Shown piece after piece: positions 32,574 through 43,360 of a stretch of DNA of 64,000 nucleotides. How positions within the stretch are numbered: the first letter of the stretch is position 1; each line of letters begins with the position of its first letter. Both the position numbers and the translations under genes were made by a program. This DNA comes from Periplaneta americana (Eukaryota; Arthropoda; Insecta; Blattodea; Blattidae), in assembly GCF_040183065.1 (NCBI RefSeq), contig NC_091117.1:100691001-100755000 (forward strand). Reading direction: 5' to 3'. The notes below the pieces were generated by a model, which did not search any database, was not told the origin of the DNA, and saw only the letters and a program-made list of their open reading frames with translations.

Positions 32574-33448
32574 ACGAGTAAGATATGTAGCAATATTCCT
32601 CCGTCTTACGCTTTCAATTTTAAGCGCATTCCACATTACGAACATTAATTTATTTTTTCACTAAAATAGAATTTTTTTTACAATATTACTAATTTTATTT
32701 TCAGTAAAAATAGTTGCTATTTTCATTTTCATTATTAAAAATTTATCCACTTCAATAATAATTATGAAAACTGAGCGATTAGTTTTCGAGAAATGATTTT
32801 TGGCCGGCTAGACTCGCTAAATTACACACTGTGCGCCGCCTCAGATTATAGCGTCGTTGTTCCGTAACTCCTATGTGCAAACACGGCCGACTTGATGTTA
32901 CCTTCGCTTTTTTTGTATACGGCCTTGACTATAGTAATCTTATGTTGAAACTGGATAATTTCTCAATTCCACCACGAGGCGCTGTCTGCCAAGGTGTGGT
33001 GTCCACAGAAGAAATACTCAATATGAATTAAAATAAATTATTAAAGAGTAATAATAACAATTATAAATAATAAATAAGAAAATAATAAGTATTATTATAT
33101 TTAGTTCTGTTAATTATAGTAGAAGCGAGAGTTTAAAAGCAGGGAAGGTAACACATAGTAACCTGTTCAGTTTAAGTAACATGATGACAGAGGCGTAATT
33201 TTGTAGTTCATTCACTGGGTAGCACCCCTAGGCTAAACTGGGATATTTCAAAGTAATCACTTGGGTAATTATTTACAATAACTTGTACTAATTTTCATAA
33301 TTTCACTCACTGCACTGATACATTCCACTTGATATTGCAGATTCAAGAATCATAGTTTCAAGATTTTGCGACTCAGTGGATTATAAGCCGCATTCTTCGA
33401 AGGAAAAAGCTTTTCAATTAAAGCTGCTGCAATGTTATCTAACAAATT

Positions 33449-34180
33449 TCACACTAATGATATTAGCAAGCCGTTTTTGGCCGTCTTCATCACAAATTGG
33501 CATTGCAAGAGAGGGCATCTACACAGTAACGGCTCAATTTCTGAACACAAATTTTCTAATATATTCTTGTTTGGTATTCTCTTTCGATGATTAAGCAGCT
33601 GATCTAGAATCAATTTTGCATGAATACTGCCTTCATCGGCCTTTTTCCTTACATTTTCCAGTTCTTTATGTAACGGATCTCTTTCAATTAGTTGGAGTTT
33701 TTCGGTTGTTTTCGTTATCTCATCTTGCTTCTCTTTTAACACCTGATTAAGTTGTTTAATTTTCACATGCAATCTGTTAATTATATTTTTTTTTAGCTCC
33801 ACAAAGTTGACAACGTCTGTTTGCGTCGTTTTATGGTCATTTTCAACTGGCAAGAAGGGAATGTCATTAACTGATGCTGAGCCACTCGGAACATCTTGTC
33901 CCAATAGTGAAAAACTAATATTACTAAAAGATTTGCTTTTCTTGGGTGGAGGGAGATCAATTTTAGTAACTGTTCGTCATGGTCTTCTGATATCTGTCAC
34001 TTTATACCTAGGATAATGAGAGAATATTGTTGGCACAGAATTTGGTTTTAATAGTCTAAATTTCCCATTATTAGAGTAATCTTCTTCCCTGAAATGTAAA
34101 CTACAAACGACTGAAGATGGGGAGTTGCTTTAGGAACAAAGTCTTGGCGTGAAATCACTTTGAGGCATTTTCGCATCTTT
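33449..34180 (-). pseudogene. THAP-domain transposase N-terminal part (P-like)
   Basis: From 34180 leftward the minus strand reads KVISRQDFVPK, then CSLHFREEDYS, then FRLLKPNSVPTIF: the second half of a THAP zinc finger (CxxHF and the LKPxxVPTIF box, close to AVPTIF). After a stop and a shift, 33904-33449 gives SASVNDIPFLPV, a leucine-zipper-like coiled coil (LHVKIKQLNQVLKEKQDEI) and IHAKLILDQLLNHRKRIP, as in P/THAP9-type proteins after the coiled coil. The C2 cysteines at the THAP start are lost beyond the LINE insertion. Confidence 0.5.
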
Positions 34181-34181
34181 C

Positions 34182-34182
34182 T

Positions 34183-34217
<35 letters not shown>

Positions 34218-34221
34218 GCTC

Positions 34222-34258
<37 letters not shown>
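34182..34258. repeat. (CTTA)n microsatellite (LINE tail)
   Basis: About 18 CTTA units with one GCTCA interruption; it is the 3' tail of the minus-strand LINE. The LTYLLTYLL-type reading over it is an artefact. Confidence 0.5.
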
Positions 34259-34970
34259 TGGCTTTTAAGGAACCCGAAGGTTCATTGCCGCCCTCACATA
34301 AGCACGCCATTGATCCCTATCCTGAGCAAGATTAATCCAGTCTCTATCATCATATCCCACCTCCATCAAATCCATTTTAATATTATCTTCCCATCTACGT
34401 CTTTTCCCTTCTGGCCTCCCAACTAACACTATATATGCATTTCTGGATTCGTCCATACGTGCTACATGCCCTGCACATCTCAAACGTCTGGATTTAATGT
34501 TCCTAATTATGTCAGGTGAAGAATACAATGCGTGCAGTTCTGTGTTGTGTAACTTTCTCCATTCTCCTGTAACTTCATCCCTTTTAGCCCCAAATATTTT
34601 CCTAAGCACCTTATTCTCAAACACCCTTAACCTATGTTCTTCTCTCAAAGTGAGAGTCCAAGTTTCACTACCATAAAGAACAACCGGTAATATAACTGTT
34701 TTATATATTCTAACTTCCAGATTTTTTGACAGCAGACTAGATGATAAAAGCTTCTCAACCGAATAATAACACGCATTTCCCATATTTATTCTGTGTTTAA
34801 TTTCCTCCCGAGTATAATTTATATTTGTTACTGTTGCTCCAAGATATTTGAAAATAAAATAAAATATTTGAATTTTTCCACCACTTCGAAGGATACAACT
34901 CCAATTTTTATATTTCCATTTCGTACAATATTCTGGTCACGAAATATAATCATCTTTCCCTGTCACTCGG
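34182..34970 (-). mobile_element. RTE-like LINE, 5'-truncated, with (TAAG)n tail
   Basis: Minus strand: INYTREEIKHRINMGNACYY, VVLYGSETWTLTLREEHRLR, GEWRKLHNTELHALYSSPDI, CAGHVARMDES and LAQDRDQWRAYVRAAMNLRV, the usual C-terminus of this LINE family, mostly open in 34265-34783. The tail is (CTTA)n on the + strand at 34182-34258, an RTE-like trait. It interrupts the THAP gene. Confidence 0.5.
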
Positions 34971-36046
34971 AAATTCGTGGAATGATATTGCTCCTCCACT
35001 CTTTTTTTCTATTCGAAGTACACAATAGTACACAACAATGTCATTTTGAATCATATCACAATAAAGTAGAAAGTAGCGCAATATTACTAATTATAATCGT
35101 ACAAGAAACCATACACACATTCCTCAGTGAACCTTGGGGGTCAGTGCCACCTGGCGGAAATTTCATATTTTCTCGATTACAGATTTAACACAGGGATCAA
35201 AATGAATTTTCAAAGCCGGTAAAGGAGAAGCGAAGCGAGCATCATGTCGGCCGTGGTGCAAAATATAAAATGTTTCAGTAGGAAGAAAAAACAGATTTAT
35301 TCATTCTATGGCAGTGGGACATAGGAAATCGTGAATTCTTACATTTTCGAAAGAAAGAAATATAATTACATGTAGGATATTGTATTATTTGCTGTATAAC
35401 TATTTAAGTTATTTAACAAAGCAAAAATCTGAAAATCGATGTCACATAGGAGTTATTGCAGGAACGACATCGATGGCTATAATGAAATAAAAACAAATGA
35501 CTCCGTCTATTTAAGGCGACCTTGACATTTTATCAATATTAATATACAGAGAATATTTGTGTCTTTGTATGAAGTAATCTCAGAAGCTAATTTGGATAAT
35601 TCCTTCACTATTTGAAATTTGTAGTTTCTCTAGATGGTTGTAATACTACATATGAGGGCTGAGGTAATCTCAGGTAAGATGAAAATAGATCTTTACGCAC
35701 AGAAAACTTGATATTCTGTAGAAATATTGTATAACTTGATAATTGCAACTTTATTTGGTCCACATAAAATTCTCTAATTTTATACACTTAAATTTCTTTT
35801 TGTTCACAGAACATAATAGTTAAGAGTTTTGTCGTAAAGATGAGTATTTTTGCTGGACCACAAATAAAGCCCATAATAAATAAGCATTTTACCATAGAGC
35901 TCACTGGAGCTAAGCCATTTTAAAAGGTGTCACGAAATGGCGTTCCTGCGCTCATAATTTACCCATATTCGTTTCTTGTGTTTCTTAAAATAATATTTAT
36001 GTAGGGCACCTCATTTCTTTATTTGCATAAATAATGATATACAACC

Positions 36047-36390
36047 GAGCGAGTTGGCTCAGACGGTAGCGTTTGAGACACGCATTCGAGAGGTCCCGGG
36101 TACAAACCCCGTGGCCGACTGGGGTTTTTCATGATTTCCCTTAGTCATAAAGGCAAATGCCGGATTGGAAAGATACATGCCACGATTCATCACCGCCTCA
36201 ATTACCAATACTAAAAACATTAATCAAAGTCTATAATCAGTTACATGAACACAAGCCATCTACAACACACAATAGAAACAGGAACTCAATAAGAGTAAAA
36301 ACGGCCTACTCATATACCCACACATTCTAAACACGCGACATGACCACAGATGTTGAGGCGTGAATAAAATAAACTTAAAAAAAAATATGC
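36047..36390 (+). repeat. tRNA-derived SINE in Helitron
   Basis: The head has gagttggctcagacggtagc (A box) and gaggtcccgggtacaaaccc (B box), followed by a body with gattttccctt-like and gccgattggaaag-like words and an A-run tail at about 36380. It is within the Helitron's 3' half. Confidence 0.5.
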
Positions 36391-36429
36391 ACAGTAAGGT
36401 TAACATAAAAATTATCTTCGTACACAATC

Positions 36430-36765
36430 CACTCTATTAATTTGGAGTGATTTATTAAAGGATACATTCGAGACTAATTTAGAAAAATGTTAAACGAATT
36501 ATCCTTGCATCAAAGACGGATGTTCTCTGAATCAAATGATCATATTTTAATTATTTGCATGTGATAATAATTAAGAAACATGTGTTAAAGGGATTATCAT
36601 TGCACCAAATGAGTGATCTCTGGACCAAAATGATCGCATTTTAATTATTGAAATACAATTTAAATTAAGTAACATATTAAACGATTTATCCTTCTATCAA
36701 ACACGAATGTTCCCTGGACCAGATGTCCTATTTTAATTATGCAATTACTTTATATTTATTTGTAA
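36430..36765 (+). repeat. Three tandem copies, ~110 bp, at Helitron 3' end
   Basis: Each copy has (t)taaacgaattatccttgc or a close variant, a gatgttctctgaatcaaa-like word and cattttaattatt. The copies are imperfect. This sub-terminal tandem repeat belongs to the Helitron. Confidence 0.5.
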
Positions 36766-36904
36766 CAAGTGCAGCGGAGCACACGGGTACGGCTAGTTTA
36801 AAATATAATGGAGGAGGGGTTAAGCACAAATTATTTTCTTTGGGTCAGATCCTCCTTCGGAGACCAAAACAGTTCTAGACATTTTCGTTATCTATACCCT
36901 AAAG

Positions 36905-37955
36905 CAGTGGTTCCCAAACTGAGGATCGTGTAAAGAGTTGAGGGAGTCGTGAGTTGACTTTCAAAATGAAACAAAAAAACTCTTCATTAAATACACTTAC
37001 TTTGTGTTCAGGAACATAAACAATGTTTACTATAAAAATAAAAATCAGTAAATTAAAAAAAAAATTATGTGACAAAAAGTGCCTGTTTTTTCAGAAAGCA
37101 GTTCTGGAATCTGTATTCAACATATTCATAGTGATATCACTTTCAAGTTCAATGGTGTTTTTTGTCTTTATTTCGATTGCAGCCATAGACGAGAAGATTA
37201 TTTTGCATGTATGAGGTTTCAAATGTTATAAAAAATTTAAAAGCTTCCTTTTGTAAGCTTGGAGTATTCATGCATTCTATTGTTCCAAAACTGATCTACA
37301 TTCTACGAAAAGCCTAGTTTCAACATTTCGTCAGTAGGTATGTAGGCTACATTATTTAAATGAATTTTTTCTTCATATTTGTTTTGTAATTTCAGCCAGT
37401 TGAACGCAACTGTCACAAAAATGTGTTTATCAGTGACAGTAGTTCTGTTTTGAGTGCCTTCCGGAAGGTAATAAAAAACTGTTGTTTAGAATTCTGCAAA
37501 CTTAATTGCAACTCAGTACGAGTATTTGTCGTAACATACGTAAATTTTCCACGAGTTTTTAGTGTACTGGAATGAGTCACATTCCTTTTGTTAAGTGATG
37601 TCGATCACAAATCAAGCTTCTATATAAATCCTTTGATTTTATCCCTGTCTGTTACATGTTAACATCTCCGCTTTCCAAACTACTATTCAAGTGTTCGAAA
37701 ATATCAGAAAAGTAAGCTCCTAGAGATGATATTCAGATAATATTTCGTGTTATTTTTGCATTACATTCTTCTATTTTGATCGTTCTTTGGGTGGTATCCG
37801 CTAATTTTGAGCAAAAAATAATCGATGTTTTAAATTTTACAGAGATTTATATTTTTCGAATATGGTTAAGTACCCTGCCAGTTCGATAGTGAGGGTCGCA
37901 TACAGAAGTCTCGCCCAAAAGTGGGTCGCGCCTTCAAAAAGTTTGGGAATCACTG
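36905..37955 (-). mobile_element. hAT transposon, degraded
   Basis: The ends are CAGTGGTTCCCAAACTgagg and, reverse complemented, CAGTGATTCCCAAACTTTTT. The flanking 8-mers ccctaaag and ttctaaag match at 6 of 8, in keeping with an aged hAT duplication. Minus-strand fragments read YFSDIFEHLNSSLESGDVN and KNTIELESDITMNML, like ZBED/Charlie-type hAT proteins. Many stops. About 1.05 kb. Confidence 0.5.
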
Positions 37956-37963
37956 TTCTAAAG

Positions 37964-38663
37964 AATCTGCTCTTAAGATTAATGCACCGGAAGTGAAATA
38001 ACCTTGTAGATTGAAAGTACACTTAAATGAATAGAAAACCTATATTACGTTTTGTGATTAAATGCACGCTTAATTAGAAAATTAAGTTTGAAGTTTCAGC
38101 AGGCCTGCAACATCGCCGCTTACACACTCTACTCGTGATACATTTGTAAAAGGTCAACGAACTCAGTTGTCTCGGTAGGTGAGATGCTCTCTGCCGCGAC
38201 GTTGTTGCAACCTGATCGCATCGTGCAGTGACTTGAAATAGAAGCTTTAAAATTAAATTTACACGAGAATCGTCCACGCTATTGAAATACGTCAAAGGGA
38301 GAAATTATTCTTTATTATTTCTATCGAAATGGACAAAAATCACGATCCTACTCGCAATAGTTACCGAATAAGAGGTTGTTAAACATTGGGGGGGGGGGAT
38401 TTTTTTCTGAAAAAAAAACTATGCACTTTCCATCAATATATTATGTAGTTTTTTGTTACATAGGCTACAACATGAGCTATTCGCTCTGAAAATCTGCAAA
38501 GTTATTTCATTTCCATCCTATACATAATGTGCTTTAGGCTACATCTGATTTCTCTAGAAGGGGGGCATGCGTACTATGGGATTACTGAAATGATAAGCCA
38601 CGTGAGAGGTTGACATCTCTACCTTATCCATTCGAAAAATATTGACGACTGTCTTGTTTCCAG
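37964..38663. other. Intron 3 end
   Basis: A G-run of 9 (38389-38397) and A/T-rich sequence. Nothing recognisable up to the exon 4 acceptor. Confidence 0.5.
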
Positions 38664-38887
38664 ACTCTGATACCACTATATCCAAGCTGGACTTGAGATT
38701 TGTCAGCAGTGCAGAAATAACTGTAGAAAGAAGTATCACACGTCTTGCTCGTGATAAGGAACTTTACACCGATTACAGAGTATTCTTGTTCAACATGAGA
38801 AGAGAACCTCCATCAGATCAATCTTTCATATCTCGAATCTGTTGTAGTCTTTGGGATTACTTCGGACAACTGCAAGATATAGCCATC
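38664..38887 (+). CDS. CCDC180: CCDC180-like exon 4 (start of DUF4456-like domain)
   Basis: The acceptor cttgtttccag ends at 38663; the donor gtaagt starts at 38888. The 224-nt exon (2 + 74 codons, phase 0 end) reads DSDTTISKLDLRFVSSAEIT, RLARDKELYTDYRVFLFNMR and ISRICCSLWDYFGQLQDIAI. The last block corresponds to the LWexxxxLLxxAeeFY start of DUF4456 and continues into exon 5 (DFY). It joins exon 3 (G|AC) and exon 5 in phase. An (ATT)n tract starts 40 bp after the donor. Family assignment is by pattern only. Confidence 0.5.
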
Positions 38888-38927
38888 GTAAGTATAGGCT
38901 ATATTCCTTTTGTTTATACATCACTAT

Positions 38928-38995
38928 TATTATTATTATTATTATTATTATTATCATCATCATCATCATCATCATCATTATCATTCAGGATTGCT
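38928..38995. repeat. (ATT)n/(CAT)n microsatellite
   Basis: About 9 ATT units followed by about 9 CAT units, 40 bp into intron 4. Confidence 0.5.
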
Positions 38996-39289
38996 TGCTT
39001 CATTCTGAATAAATAATAATATTTATTTTTCTTCGACTTGATGAGGCATGAAAAAAAATATTATTAACATAAATAATAACTTTGCTTATGTTTAAAGAAC
39101 ATTAATTTTAGCTTACCAGTGTGTTTCAGGACTTATACTCGTATATTGTGACCGTCTTACATAAAATCCCTCAATTTGTATTTCACACATGAATGAAGAC
39201 AAATTTAATATCTTATTTCTTTAATAACCAAAACCTCTCATATAAACGAAATATTATTAAAAACATGTTTAAAATAACACTTCAGTCGG

Positions 39290-39500
39290 TCTGAGTAACG
39301 CAGTCGGTAGAATGTTGGCGTTATGTGACCGAGGTTGCGGGTTCGTTCCTGGTCCAGATTGATGGCTTATAGGTGTACTTAAATGCGACAGGCTCATGTC
39401 GATAGAATTAACATAATTTAATTTAATAATACTCCAGCAGTCTAGTGGCCTTCTCTCGAAGGTTTGGAGAGTTGAGCCTTCCCGAGGGCACGGTATGTGT
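39290..39500 (+). repeat. tRNA-derived SINE, partial
   Basis: The head has gtaacgcagtcggtagaatg and gaggttgcgggttcgttcc, then ggtgtacttaaatgcgacag and gctcatgtcgatag. Its start matches the family at 58403, but the 3' half differs (ctctcgaaggtttggagag). Confidence 0.5.
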
Positions 39501-39879
39501 AAGAGTTTTTAGTTAAAAAGAAAATAAAAAAGAATTAATTTCATTGTAAAAATATTTTCAAAATTGATTCCATGATAAAAAAATGTACATCCAAATACAG
39601 TACTACATACGATAACGGACCGCATAAAAACCATGAAAGTACTAAAAACAATGCTTCAGTTGTTAATAACATTACTTAATTAATTAATTAATTAATTAAA
39701 AACCAATAAACATATTTTTCACATCATTGGTATCATAGGTACGGATAACATATTAATAGCATCCTAACCATTGGAGCTGTTTGAAATCAGGTAATAAAAT
39801 AATAATAAATATGATCAATATCATTATCATTATCAACATAGACATATATAGTATTAAGCAATAAGTATAATATAACTTC
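39501..39879. other. Spacer
   Basis: AT-rich with an (aatt)n run at 39676-39700. No gene. Confidence 0.5.
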
Positions 39880-40115
39880 TTTTTTTACTTGGTTATTTAA
39901 CGATACTGTATCAATTACGAGGCTATTTAGCGTAGATGGTATTGATGATAGCGAGATGAGGCCGAGGATTAGCCATACATTATCTGACACTTGCATTGCG
40001 ATTGGGGAAAACTTCGGAAAAAACCCAACCAGGTAATCAGCCCAAGCAGAAATCGAACCCACGCTCGAGCGCAACTCCAGATCGACAGGCAAGCGCCTTA
40101 GCCGATACAGCTTCT
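39880..40115 (-). repeat. tRNA-derived SINE
   Basis: The head is on the minus strand at about 40115-40050 (gtatcggctaaggcgcttgc; cgtgggttcgatttctgc). The body has gattacctggttgggttttt, ending in the gttatttaacgata word at about 39890. Same body type as 10722-10925. Confidence 0.5.
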
Positions 40116-41191
40116 TAATGCAACAGTGATAACCAGGTGGTGTTACACTAAATTTTTAACCTTTATATTCTCAAACAGCATATTTTGTTAGTCATCTCCT
40201 ACAAAGAAATCAATTATTTTCTATTTAAATAAACAAGTTACCTTGTTTCTCCTAAAAGCTAAAGATTCGTCGTTACATTATTTCCACGATAATCACTAAT
40301 GTACTTAAATCGTAGGTATTAATAAAAAACAATCATAAAATACTATTCTAATCTGTAGCAGCTAACTTAGAACTGAATGTTTTTGAAAGTTATTCTCTTT
40401 TTAAATAATAATAAATAATATGTAATTTGTGTTACAATTTAATTCATAAAGAAATAGTGTAGTATTAATTGAAAAACAACTGAAATCAACTGAAGATTTC
40501 CATTGTTCACACGTTCACAAGACCACAATTCACACCAAACTACTTGAAATAGAAAACTGGATGTGACTGTTGCTTCTGTACGCAATAGGAACTACAGAAA
40601 CATCAGCGACATTTTTTCAACCCTCCCTATACCTGCATCAGAAACAGTAACGTGAGGGTTTTCCAGGAATATGGTCAAGTAGCCTCTAAGACTAATGAGA
40701 TCGACCCTCTCTATTCGTGAAACGCACTATGAATAGCGTTTTAACCCAAGTTTCTATGTGTCACCCAGCGGCTATTTGTGCAAGTATAATGTTGTTTGAT
40801 ATGCAAGAGAAAATATCACACTTTTTCTAGGCATTCATAACTTGAAGTGTAAAATTACCTGATTTAGCCACTTTCTTTGAAGCCCCAGTTATCTTCACGT
40901 TTAAAAATAATTTAACTTCACACAAAAGACGCAGGATGATCCAGGAATCACTGAATATATTTTTTTAATCACACTGGGAAAATTAACTTAATTCTTGGCG
41001 TGGACAAGAAGATGAAGACGACGACAACTCGAGAAATAATATATTTCCCTCAATATATTAACCAGAAATTCATTGAACTTTACATCACTTATTCTCACAT
41101 GCGCCTGTGAGCTTTATGTATAATTTTCTGTTGCCTATATGTTTGAACTTGCTATTTGTGTGGATTTACTTGTATTTATCTTTTTCTTCAG
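40116..41191. other. Intron 4 remainder
   Basis: AT-rich; no gene or named repeat. A pyrimidine tract leads into the exon 5 acceptor. Confidence 0.5.
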
Positions 41192-41336
41192 GATTTTTAC
41201 CATGGAAAGAGTTCTGGATCGATAATAAGGACCGATTTCATTCAACCATCTTACAATATGTTCATGGAGGAACTGCTCACAAAGTTCAAGTACTATCACA
41301 TGCAATGTGAAGAGGTGTGGCTTCATCAGGTGAAAG
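41192..41336 (+). CDS. CCDC180: CCDC180-like exon 5 (DUF4456-like)
   Basis: The acceptor tttttcttcag ends at 41191; the donor gtaatc starts at 41337. A second GT at 41330 (cag|gtgaaa) would end in phase 0 and does not fit exon 6, so 41336 is chosen. The 145-nt exon reads DFYHGKSSGSIIRTDFIQPS, MFMEELLTKFKYYHMQCEEV and WLHQVK. It fits the DUF4456 pattern FYxxKxxxxITRxDxxxxxF, then LLxKLxxYxxQxxxxxxxxVxEF. The final G joins AT of exon 6 to give Asp. Confidence 0.5.
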
Positions 41337-41610
41337 GTAATCTCTATTCTACTGTACGCTATGTGTATTCTGTAGTGTCTCTACTTTCTAACAAAATCCT
41401 AAATCTGCTTTCAAAAGATTTCAGAAATAGATCTCATACTGCGTTGACCACAGTGCACTTAACAGCAGAAAATTCACTGAGCACAACTAAGCTTATGTAT
41501 GATTCTGAGCAGTATTGTACATGGTAGCGCACGTTTCTCATTCTCTACTTCTCCCTCAATTCTTCACTTCAGGATCCGTGTTTTCTTGCGTTTCAGGAAA
41601 GGATATAGAA

Positions 41611-42464
41611 CAGGCCTGCACAAGGTTTGCGCTCTCCGAGCTGGCTCACAGCTCATGAGCGGAATGCAGATATTAGCTGCGCTCTGTTATGAGGGTAGAC
41701 TGGAAGAAGGGGTGATCTCGTACAAAATGTACACAAAAGAAAGTACTATTACGAGTACTTATGAAATAAATTCCCGTTCAGTGTTTGCAAAACTATCTTG
41801 GACTATTATTAATTAATAAAGAAATAATTATTTTACAGAAGTAATAGAAATTCTATAGCTACTTAAATGTACAATATCATTTTGTTATATTTTTATTTAT
41901 CAGTACATCAAAACGAGGTTTTATGCTGTTGGCAGCTGAAAGGAACAGTAGCCTACTGATCGTAATGAAACATCAGTTACAGATGTTCGATGCTGCCTTT
42001 ATTAAAGTTGATAACAGAAAACAGTTGCTCACAAATATAAATGTTGAGCCAAATATAGAAAACATTTTCACAGCCAGCCTGTGTAGTCGTGTATATTATT
42101 GCTAATGTTTAGTTTTGTAAAATTCAACCAGGCTAGTAGTATATTCAAACGATCTTTAGCTCTTAGGTCACACTGACGATCAGTAAGTTCGAGCTGTAAA
42201 TCGTTAAATGTTAAATGTTATGTTCCGTCTTTTAGATTCCTCCATATTGTGCTGTAGCAGTAGGTAAGCAACGTGAAACAGTTACTGAGAATAGGCCTAC
42301 ACACTGCACTCCACTAGATAGCTGAGTGGTCGTTTTCCTCTCCTCTACCCATAGCAAGTCTGTCATTCTGACGTATCTTCCTCCCCGTTTCGGCGAGCGG
42401 TAAACCCCGCTCTCCCGCTCCGAAAGAGCGCGCGCGCTCGTTGAGCGCTGTTTGTGCAGGCTTG
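41611..42464. mobile_element. hAT-type element with perfect 8-bp duplications
   Basis: ATATAGAA flanks both ends (41603-41610 and 42465-42472). The ends are CAGGCCTGCACAAGG and, reverse complemented, CAAGCCTGCACAAAC, followed by gcgctc-rich subterminal sequence. 854 bp. A reading with LLAAERNSSLLIV (41923-42105) may be a transposase scrap. Otherwise non-coding. The perfect duplication suggests a fairly recent insertion. Confidence 0.5.
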
Positions 42465-42692
42465 ATATAGAAGTATAGAGGTATAGACTTGCTCATCAGG
42501 CGGAACATGGAACATCCCTAAGCAATTCATTCCAGAGGCTTTTTGTGCACTCATGACGGAATGAGTTCCGTGCAGAATATGCTGTCCGGATAAGCTAGCC
42601 CCAACATCCGCCACACAACTCGTTCCTCTTTAGCCTTCAGTTTCATTTACCATACCTCAGGTGTTGATGTGCAGTTATACGAGTATTACGGG

Positions 42693-43009
42693 TATACAGA
42701 GTGAACCGTAAGTAAAATTCCTTTGCAGAACGAAAAGTTACATTTGCTCATATCAAATTTCAGCACATTACAGGACAAAACTAAAATTCTTTCAATATTT
42801 ATTATCATAATACACTGCTCTCTTAAATATACTGAGCATATTGGGAATTAAAACAATGGCTTTCCTAAACAAGCTATGAAATGTCTAATATAAATAATTT
42901 TATCTCGAAAGGAAGCAAAAACAAACAAAACTGTATTGAACTGTTTGTTTAAAATATGTCAAAGAATAACCCTCGAAATTAATTGCATTGCTTACGGATC
43001 GCTCTGTAT
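42693..43009. mobile_element. MITE, Tc1/mariner-type
   Basis: Inverted ends tacagagtgaaccgtaagta and tacagagcgatccgtaagca (right end reverse complemented), flanked by TA. About 315 bp, non-coding. Confidence 0.5.
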
Positions 43010-43214
43010 GTACGAGTCATATATCCGTCAGGAAACTCGGAACCTGGGAGGCTTCGATGCATCTTATACAGGTGCATGAGTCGACTAGAACCCACAACCA
43101 CTGCCATTCACAAATATTTGGATAAGCCGCGAGGAACATTTTAGTGTGGCGGAACAGCAGGTTGACGTCAGGAGATTCCCTGTTTATCGAGCGAGATAAT
43201 TATGAAAGGAGAAT

Positions 43215-43360
43215 TGTTCAGAATGTGTCAGTGAAATGACGAGGGGAAAATGGCGTAAGCCCGAGAAAAAAGCCCTCACAACGCTGGCTTGGTCTACCAC
43301 AAATACAACTTCGCCTTCTCGTCGTCGAGATTTGAAGCTAGGTTCGCTGTGGTTGTAAGT
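43215..43360 (-). repeat. SINE (tRNA-like head on minus strand)
   Basis: The minus strand reads ttacaaccacagcgaaccta (head), gcttcaaatctcgacgacga (degenerate B box), then gtggtagaccaagccagcgt and cttacgccattttcccctcg. No tail was defined. Confidence 0.5.

Larger units (their letters stand above)
28824..32833 (+). mobile_element. Transib transposon (RAG1-related superfamily), degraded
   Basis: A 4010-bp element flanked by perfect 5-bp duplications CGCCG (28819-28823 and 32834-32838), matching the Transib preference CGNCG. The left end starts CACAATG, the right end (reverse complemented) CACAGTG. Both have a 23-nt spacer, then CCAAAAATC. The element encodes a decayed Transib transposase on the + strand (31245-32573) and contains a nested TIR element (29150-31030). 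The empty site is preserved at 24434. Confidence 0.5.
32882..35255 (-). mobile_element. THAP/P-element-like transposon, non-functional
   Basis: A 2374-bp element with inverted ends CACGGCCGAC(T/A)TGATG and 7-bp duplications GTGCAAA (32875-32881 and 35256-35262). The uninterrupted site is seen at about 24472. The P-element family has ends containing CATGATG and 8-bp duplications, so the fit is near but not exact. It carries a minus-strand THAP-type gene remnant and an RTE-like LINE (34182-34970). Confidence 0.5.
28380..36796 (+). mobile_element. Helitron, carrying Transib, P-like and SINE insertions
   Basis: The 5' end is TCTATACTAATAATAAATC after an A. The 3' end is a hairpin (GTGCAGCGGAGCAC, 36769-36782), then about 10 bp and CTAG (36793-36796) before a T. 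These are the Helitron hallmarks: 5' TC, 3' hairpin plus CTRR, insertion between A and T, no target duplication. Without the insertions the element is about 1.7 kb and has no Rep/helicase, so it is non-autonomous. Near the 3' end (36430-36765) a unit of about 110 bp is repeated three times. Confidence 0.5.

Noticed and set aside
34160..34426. Reading with repeated LTYL
   Set aside because: It is produced by the (CTTA)n tail of the minus-strand LINE.
41330..41336. Alternative donor cag|gtgaaa for exon 5
   Set aside because: It would end in phase 0, whereas exon 6 needs a preceding single base; the donor at 41337 fits.
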